Shown here piece after piece: positions 59,686 to 64,000 of a stretch of 64,000 bases of DNA. Each line of letters begins with the position of its first letter. The first letter of the stretch is position 1. The stretch lies in NCBI RefSeq assembly GCF_000330705.1, contig NZ_ANAM01000006.1:124001-188000 (forward strand), in the 5' to 3' direction. The position numbers were made by a program, and so were the translations under genes. The stretch is from Salinicoccus carnicancri Crm. GTDB taxonomy: Bacteria > Bacillota > Bacilli > Staphylococcales > Salinicoccaceae. The notes below the pieces were generated by a model. That model was not told the origin of the DNA. It did not search any database and saw only the letters and a list, made by a program, of their open reading frames with translations.

Positions 59686-60558
59686 ATGTTCAGCAGTATA
59701 GATCAATTGGTGGAAGCAGCTGTAACACAGGAAAAGTCAATTGCGGATGTGATGATCAGCCAGGAGATGGAAGTGACAGGCCGCTCTTACCTTGATGTGT
59801 ATAAAGATATGGAAAGAAACCTTGAAGTGATGGAATCCGCAGTGGAGGAAGGCATCGGCGGTGTCACCAGTACGACCGGGCTGACGGGTATGGACGCTGT
59901 GAAGATGCAGAAATATATCGACAGCGGTAAGGGCCTGAGCGGCGACCTCACGCTGTATGCAATCGCCCATGCGGTCAGTACCAACGAAGTGAACGCAGCG
60001 ATGGGCAAGATATGCGCGACACCGACCGCGGGATCTGCGGGTGTTGTGCCCGGAGTATTGTTCGCCATGAAGGAGAAACATGACGTGCCCCGTGAGGACA
60101 TGGTCAAGTTCCTCTTCACTTCAGGTGCGTTCGGCTTCGTAGTGGCGAACAATGCAAGCATCTCTGGGGCTGCGGGCGGCTGCCAGGCGGAAGTGGGCAG
60201 TGCGAGCGCAATGGCGGCAGCCGCCCTTGTTGAAATGGCGGGCGGCACTCCGGCAATGAGTGCACATGGCTTTGCCATCGCACTTAAAAATATGCTTGGT
60301 CTGGTCTGCGATCCGGTGGCGGGGCTTGTGGAGGTTCCATGTGTGAAGCGTAATGCAGCAGGTGCGAGCAATGCGCTTACTGCAGCAGACATGGCACTTG
60401 CCGGCATCGAATCGAGGATTCCTGCAGATGAGGTCGTGGAGGCGATGTACAAGATCGGCCTCACGATGCCGTCGGCACTGCGTGAGACTGGACGCGGCGG
60501 TCTGGCGGGAACTCCGACCGGCCAGCGCCTGAAACAGGAAATATTCGGTGGTCAGTAA
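59686..60558 (+). CDS. sdaAA: L-serine ammonia-lyase, alpha subunit
   Basis: A 290-residue catalytic subunit carrying the [4Fe-4S] cluster. Cysteine-containing motifs are ICATPTAGSAGVVPG (about residues 109-123), GAAGGCQAEVGSASAMAA (about 160-177), GLVCDPVAGLVEVPCVKRNA (about 204-223). Length is typical. The stop overlaps the recG start by one base. Confidence 0.95.
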   Translation: MFSSIDQLVEAAVTQEKSIADVMISQEMEVTGRSYLDVYKDMERNLEVMESAVEEGIGGVTSTTGLTGMDAVKMQKYIDSGKGLSGDLTLYAIAHAVSTNEVNAAMGKICATPTAGSAGVVPGVLFAMKEKHDVPREDMVKFLFTSGAFGFVVANNASISGAAGGCQAEVGSASAMAAAALVEMAGGTPAMSAHGFAIALKNMLGLVCDPVAGLVEVPCVKRNAAGASNALTAADMALAGIESRIPADEVVEAMYKIGLTMPSALRETGRGGLAGTPTGQRLKQEIFGGQ

Positions 60559-62531
60559 TGGCCGCGATGTACCAGGTCATTACACCACAGAAACCGGCGG
60601 CCATCCTTAAGGGTGTCGGCCCGAAAATGGCGGAAAAACTCAGTTCAATAGGGATTGAAACAGTAAACGATGTGCTTTTCCATCTGCCTTCGAACTATGA
60701 GAACCTGAGCATCATGAACCTGGCGGATGCTGAGAACAATGATAGGGTCACTGTCATGGGGACTGTCATGACGGAACCTGCCGTCGCCTATTTCAGGGGC
60801 GGGAAAAACCGCCTGACGGTTTTCATGGAAATTGACGGAATCTATGTAAAGGTGACATTCTTCAACCAGCCTTATCTGAAAGATAAGCTTATCGTGGGCG
60901 AAGAGGTCAGACTGTCGGGGAAATATCTCAGGCACAAACTTGAAATCAATGGACAGAGGCTGATATACGAAGCAGGCGGGGGCTACCGCGTGACATACCC
61001 CATGGGGAAAGTGATGCATTCGAAGACCTTCAATAAAATTGTAGCAGAAGTATTCGGCGGGTTTTCATTCAACTATGATATTCCTGAAACCGTCAGGGAC
61101 AAATATCGTCTGCTGTCGATGAGGGAGGCTCTCAGGCGGATCCATTTTCCGAAAAGCCCCGCTGACATAAAAGAGGGGCGCCGGACGATCAAGTTTTACG
61201 AGCTGTTCATGTTCCAGCTCAGGTTGATGGAGAGACGGCAGAAGGAGCGGGTCAGGAACGAGCGTTATATCATAGACTATGATATTGATGAACTGAAAGC
61301 TTTCATCGATACTCTGCCGTTCGGCCTCACCGGGGATCAGAAGAAGTGCACCAATGAAATATGCCGGGACTTGAAACAGAATGTCTCCATGCACCGCCTG
61401 CTTCAGGGTGATGTCGGAAGCGGCAAGACGATTGTTGCAGGCATCGCTGCATATGCAGTGAAGACAATCGGTGAACAGACGGCGGTAATGGTGCCGACGG
61501 AGGTGCTTGCAAACCAGCACTATCAGTCTTTCACTGATACGTTCGAGGACCGTCTCACGATTGCCAAACTGACCGGTACAACGACAAGGAAGGAAAAGAT
61601 GGAGATTTCGAGCCGGCTTGAGTCGGGTGAAATCGATCTGATTGTGGGTACGCACGCATTGATCGAAGATGATGTACTGTTCAACCGGCTATCCCTCATC
61701 ATCACCGATGAGCAGCACCGCTTCGGTGTCAACCAGCGCAAACGGCTGAACGACAAGGCACACCGTAAGAACGTGCTCTACATGACGGCAACGCCGATAC
61801 CGAGGACACTTTCAATCACAACTTTCGGAGACATGGACGTCTCAATCATCAGGGAAATGCCGGAAGGGCGCAAGCCGGTTGAAACATACTGGAGGCGCTA
61901 TGATGAGGTGGATGAAGTGATGGCGTCCATCGAATCGGAAGTGAGAAGCGGGCACAGTGCCTACATTGTCGCTCCGTTGATTGAAGAGTCCGAGACATTG
62001 GACCTTAAAAATGTCCAGGAAATCTACCACCTGTTCCTGGACTATTTCGGGGAGGAACAGGTTGAGCTGGTGCACGGGCGCATGAAACCGGCAGAAAAGA
62101 ACGAAGGCATGGGTAGATTTGAGCGGCTCGAGAAGCCGGTCCTCGTCTCTACAACAGTAATCGAAGTCGGCATAAATGTTCCGAATGCAACATATATGGT
62201 GATCTTCAATGCCGAACGCTTCGGCCTCTCGACACTGCATCAACTGCGCGGCAGAGTCGGCAGAAGTGATATGCAGAGCTACTGTGCCCTCATCAGCGAT
62301 CCGAAAACCGAGAATGCGAAGCAGAGGATCGATATAATGACGTCCACGACGGATGGTTTCGAGCTCAGTGAACAGGACCTTGAGATGCGGGGCCCCGGCG
62401 ACTACTTCGGCGTCAGACAAAGTGGTCTGCCCGAATTCAAGGTTGCAGATCTTGCTGAAGATTACCGGATTCTCGAGCATGCACGTCTCAGTGCCATCGA
62501 ACTGTCCGGAGAAATGAGGAAAGAGACATGA
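60558..62531 (+). CDS. recG: ATP-dependent DNA helicase RecG
   Basis: A 657-residue branch-migrating helicase that remodels stalled forks and Holliday junctions. The N-terminal wedge domain (about residues 10-200, starting ILKGVGPKMAEKLSSIGI) precedes the helicase core with Walker A GDVGSGKTIVAG (about 283-294), DEQHRFG (about 384-390) and LHQLRGRVGRSD (about 562-573). It is a little shorter than the usual 680 residues. Its end overlaps the sortase gene by 4 bases. Confidence 0.96.
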   Translation: MAAMYQVITPQKPAAILKGVGPKMAEKLSSIGIETVNDVLFHLPSNYENLSIMNLADAENNDRVTVMGTVMTEPAVAYFRGGKNRLTVFMEIDGIYVKVTFFNQPYLKDKLIVGEEVRLSGKYLRHKLEINGQRLIYEAGGGYRVTYPMGKVMHSKTFNKIVAEVFGGFSFNYDIPETVRDKYRLLSMREALRRIHFPKSPADIKEGRRTIKFYELFMFQLRLMERRQKERVRNERYIIDYDIDELKAFIDTLPFGLTGDQKKCTNEICRDLKQNVSMHRLLQGDVGSGKTIVAGIAAYAVKTIGEQTAVMVPTEVLANQHYQSFTDTFEDRLTIAKLTGTTTRKEKMEISSRLESGEIDLIVGTHALIEDDVLFNRLSLIITDEQHRFGVNQRKRLNDKAHRKNVLYMTATPIPRTLSITTFGDMDVSIIREMPEGRKPVETYWRRYDEVDEVMASIESEVRSGHSAYIVAPLIEESETLDLKNVQEIYHLFLDYFGEEQVELVHGRMKPAEKNEGMGRFERLEKPVLVSTTVIEVGINVPNATYMVIFNAERFGLSTLHQLRGRVGRSDMQSYCALISDPKTENAKQRIDIMTSTTDGFELSEQDLEMRGPGDYFGVRQSGLPEFKVADLAEDYRILEHARLSAIELSGEMRKET

Positions 62532-63172
62532 GGCTATTCCTGAGGATGGTCGGTGTCGCGATGATAATTTCAGCTGCCGTCCTTTTTTTCTGGCAGGATA
62601 TACGCGAATTTTTCACCGACAGGGTCAATGACCGTATCATCGAGGCCTATCAGAATGGTGAGTCGTCGGTGGACGTCGGACGGTTCGAATCGATGATTAC
62701 CGGTGTCAGCCCGGAAGCCGGGGATGAAGGTGAGGATGCCCGCGGGGACATCGATATCGGTGAAGGGATGGCCGGTGTATTGAAAATAGACTCCGCCGGC
62801 ATCAATGAACCGGTATTCGAGGGACCTGTCACCGAGGATAAGATGAAAAGCGGCATTTCATTTGTGCATGAAAGGGACCATCTTGAGATGCAGAACATAC
62901 CGATTGCCGGCCACCGCGTTGAAGGTGCCGGCATCCGTTTCAACTACCTGGACCGGGCGTCGGTCGGTGACCGGATTGAATTCATGACTGAGGACGGCAC
63001 ACGGGTATACGAGATCACTGATATATTTGATGTGAATCCATCCCAGGTGGAAGTCATGGACCAGCGGAAGGGTGAGCCGCAACAGCTTACACTGATCACA
63101 TGCGAGGACTACAACCCGGAGACGCTTCTTTTCGAAAAAAGGATGATCGTGAAAGCGACTATAGTGGAATGA
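62528..63172 (+). CDS. srtA: Class A sortase
   Basis: A 214-residue membrane-anchored transpeptidase that cleaves LPXTG proteins and joins them to the cell wall. An uncleaved N-terminal anchor (about residues 5-22) is followed by an acidic linker and the sortase barrel. The catalytic triad is complete: His129 in IPIAGHRVEG, Cys192 in LTLITCEDYN and Arg205 in LLFEKRMI, closely resembling S. aureus SrtA. It overlaps recG by 4 bases and is followed by a terminator, so it is probably expressed with recG. Substrates are not in this window. The position between recG and fapR is unusual. Confidence 0.93.
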   Translation: MRLFLRMVGVAMIISAAVLFFWQDIREFFTDRVNDRIIEAYQNGESSVDVGRFESMITGVSPEAGDEGEDARGDIDIGEGMAGVLKIDSAGINEPVFEGPVTEDKMKSGISFVHERDHLEMQNIPIAGHRVEGAGIRFNYLDRASVGDRIEFMTEDGTRVYEITDIFDVNPSQVEVMDQRKGEPQQLTLITCEDYNPETLLFEKRMIVKATIVE

Positions 63173-63180
63173 AAGTTAAA

Positions 63181-63214
63181 ATGGTTACTTCCAGAGGGAA
63201 GCAGCCATTTTTTT
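63181..63214 (+). terminator. Terminator after the sortase gene
   Basis: ATGGTTACTTCC (63181-63192) pairs with GGAAGCAGCCAT (63197-63208) with one G-U pair and one mismatch around AGAG, followed by a T run. It insulates fapR-plsX. Confidence 0.85.
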
Positions 63215-63236
63215 GTGCCCTTTATATCAATTTTAT

Positions 63237-63265
63237 TTGAAATCAGAAAGTCACTTATATATACT
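63237..63265 (+). promoter_or_regulatory. Promoter of fapR-plsX
   Basis: TTGAAA (63237-63242) and TATACT (63260-63265) are separated by exactly 17 bases. The FapR operator begins 5 bases downstream, over the expected transcription start. Confidence 0.8.
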
Positions 63266-63269
63266 GATG

Positions 63270-63286
63270 TTAGTACCAACTACTAA
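63270..63286 (+). promoter_or_regulatory. FapR operator
   Basis: TTAGTACCAACTACTAA is a perfect inverted repeat (TTAGTA and TACTAA) with a 5-base spacer, the known FapR-binding pattern. It lies just after the -10 box and just before the fapR ribosome site, so FapR bound here would block its own operon. Malonyl-CoA releases FapR in characterised species. Confidence 0.92.
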
Positions 63287-63299
63287 ATGAGGTCATCAC

Positions 63300-63881
63300 A
63301 TGGCAAGATACAAAAAAAGGGAACGGCAGGAACTCCTTTTGGAGAAAGTATCCACAGATCCTTTCCTGACTGATGAAAAGCTGAGCGAAGTTTTTGAAGT
63401 CAGCATACAGACGATCCGCCTGGACCGCCTCGAACTCAACATCCCTGAACTCAGGGAGCGCATCAAACACGTTGCGAGGGAAGAGACGGAAAAGATAAGG
63501 AGCCTATCACTGCAGGAAGTCATCGGTGAAATAATCGATATAGAACTGAACGATCATGCACTGTCGCTGTTCATAGTGGAAGACGGGCATGTATTCCAGA
63601 AGAATAAGATTACCCGGGGACACTATCTTTTTGCCCAGGCGAATTCGCTGTGTGTCGCTGTGATTGATGAGCCGCTGGCACTGACGAAGTCAGCCGATAT
63701 AGAATTCACGCGGGCATCGAAGCTCGGTGACAAGGTGATTTCCAAAGCGGTGGTTGAGAAGATGGATGGGCATAGGGCGATAATCACCGTTACATCCAGA
63801 GTGGAACAGAGGCTTGTCTTCAAGGGGCGGTTTGAAATGTATTACACAGATGAAACTGATGAAGGTGAAAAATATGGTTAA
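63300..63881 (+). CDS. fapR: Fatty acid and phospholipid biosynthesis repressor FapR
   Basis: A 193-residue regulator. The N-terminal helix-turn-helix (about residues 20-60, [21 protein letters not shown]) and linker helix (about 60-80) are followed by a hot-dog domain that binds malonyl-CoA (about 90-185, with [17 protein letters not shown]). Length is near the 188 residues of B. subtilis FapR, with a short acidic C-terminal extension. It overlaps plsX by 8 bases and carries its own operator upstream. GAGGT precedes the ATG. Confidence 0.97.
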   Translation: MARYKKRERQELLLEKVSTDPFLTDEKLSEVFEVSIQTIRLDRLELNIPELRERIKHVAREETEKIRSLSLQEVIGEIIDIELNDHALSLFIVEDGHVFQKNKITRGHYLFAQANSLCVAVIDEPLALTKSADIEFTRASKLGDKVISKAVVEKMDGHRAIITVTSRVEQRLVFKGRFEMYYTDETDEGEKYG

Positions 63882-64000
63882 AGTGGCAGTAGATCTGATG
63901 GGCGGCGACAACGCCCCTGCTGAAATTGAAAAGGGTGTCCTGGCCGCCGTCGGGGAAGATGAATCACTGGAAGTGAAGCTGTATGGCACAAAAGGTGCAT
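63874..64000 (+). CDS. plsX: Phosphate acyltransferase PlsX, N-terminal part (runs off the window)
   Basis: The first 42 residues, [20 protein letters not shown] and onward, match PlsX, which makes acyl phosphate from acyl-ACP for phosphatidic acid synthesis. It overlaps the fapR end by 8 bases, as in B. subtilis and S. aureus. The frame is open to the window end, and downstream fabD and fabG would be expected. Confidence 0.95.
   Translation, partial: MVKVAVDLMGGDNAPAEIEKGVLAAVGEDESLEVKLYGTKGA

Overview
The window is a dense, almost entirely core-genome stretch from a low-GC-phylum Gram-positive coccus (Bacillota, Staphylococcaceae-like). Gene order follows the Bacillus/Staphylococcus chromosome closely: dcw cluster, ylm genes, divIVA, ileS, lspA, rluD, pyr operon, then rqcH-gmk-rpoZ-coaBC-priA-fmt-rsmB-rlmN-stp-prkC-rsgA-rpe-thiN and rpmB/fakA/sdaAB/sdaAA/recG/fapR/plsX. 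Base composition looks close to half G+C by eye, many proteins carry acidic tails, and there is a CYP152 P450 very like the Jeotgalicoccus alkene-forming enzyme OleT. Together these suggest a halotolerant genus such as Salinicoccus rather than Staphylococcus; this is inference. No tRNA, rRNA, IS element, prophage or CRISPR array was seen.

Layout. 1-7176: end of mraZ, rsmH, ftsL, pbp1, mraY, murD, divIB (peptidoglycan precursor synthesis and divisome), closed by a terminator. 7234-9961: ftsA-ftsZ as a separate unit. 9976-13740: pgeF, ylmE, sepF, ylmG, ylmH, divIVA. 13745-18133: a T-box-controlled ileS, then lspA and rluD. 18141-29628: a promoter, one PyrR attenuator and ten tightly packed genes (pyrR, pyrP, pyrB, pyrC, carA, carB, pyrK, pyrD, pyrF, pyrE) that encode the whole route from glutamine and bicarbonate to UMP. 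29641-29709: a long perfect hairpin between convergent genes. 29753-39267: a glycogen block, pgcA and pulA leftward and glgBCDA rightward from a shared intergenic region; Staphylococcus lacks this block. 39370-51721: rqcH (leftward), gmk, rpoZ, coaBC, priA, fmt, rsmB, rlmN, stp, prkC. 51728-53137: a self-contained oleT-like P450 unit and, facing it, a single-domain rhodanese. 53555-56423: rsgA, rpe, thiN and a DUF554 membrane protein. 56527-64000: rpmB (leftward), an Asp23-family protein, fakA, sdaAB, sdaAA, recG, a class A sortase, fapR with its operator, and the start of plsX.

The most interesting points are the OleT-type fatty acid decarboxylase/peroxygenase inserted between prkC and rsgA on its own promoter, in the same window as fatty acid kinase fakA and lipid regulator fapR; the lineage-specific glycogen block that has no glycogen phosphorylase; the sortase between recG and fapR; the perfect FapR operator over the fapR start region; and the 23-bp hairpin after pyrE. 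Nothing seen justifies a claim of a wholly new system. Most of the window is well-known housekeeping biology.
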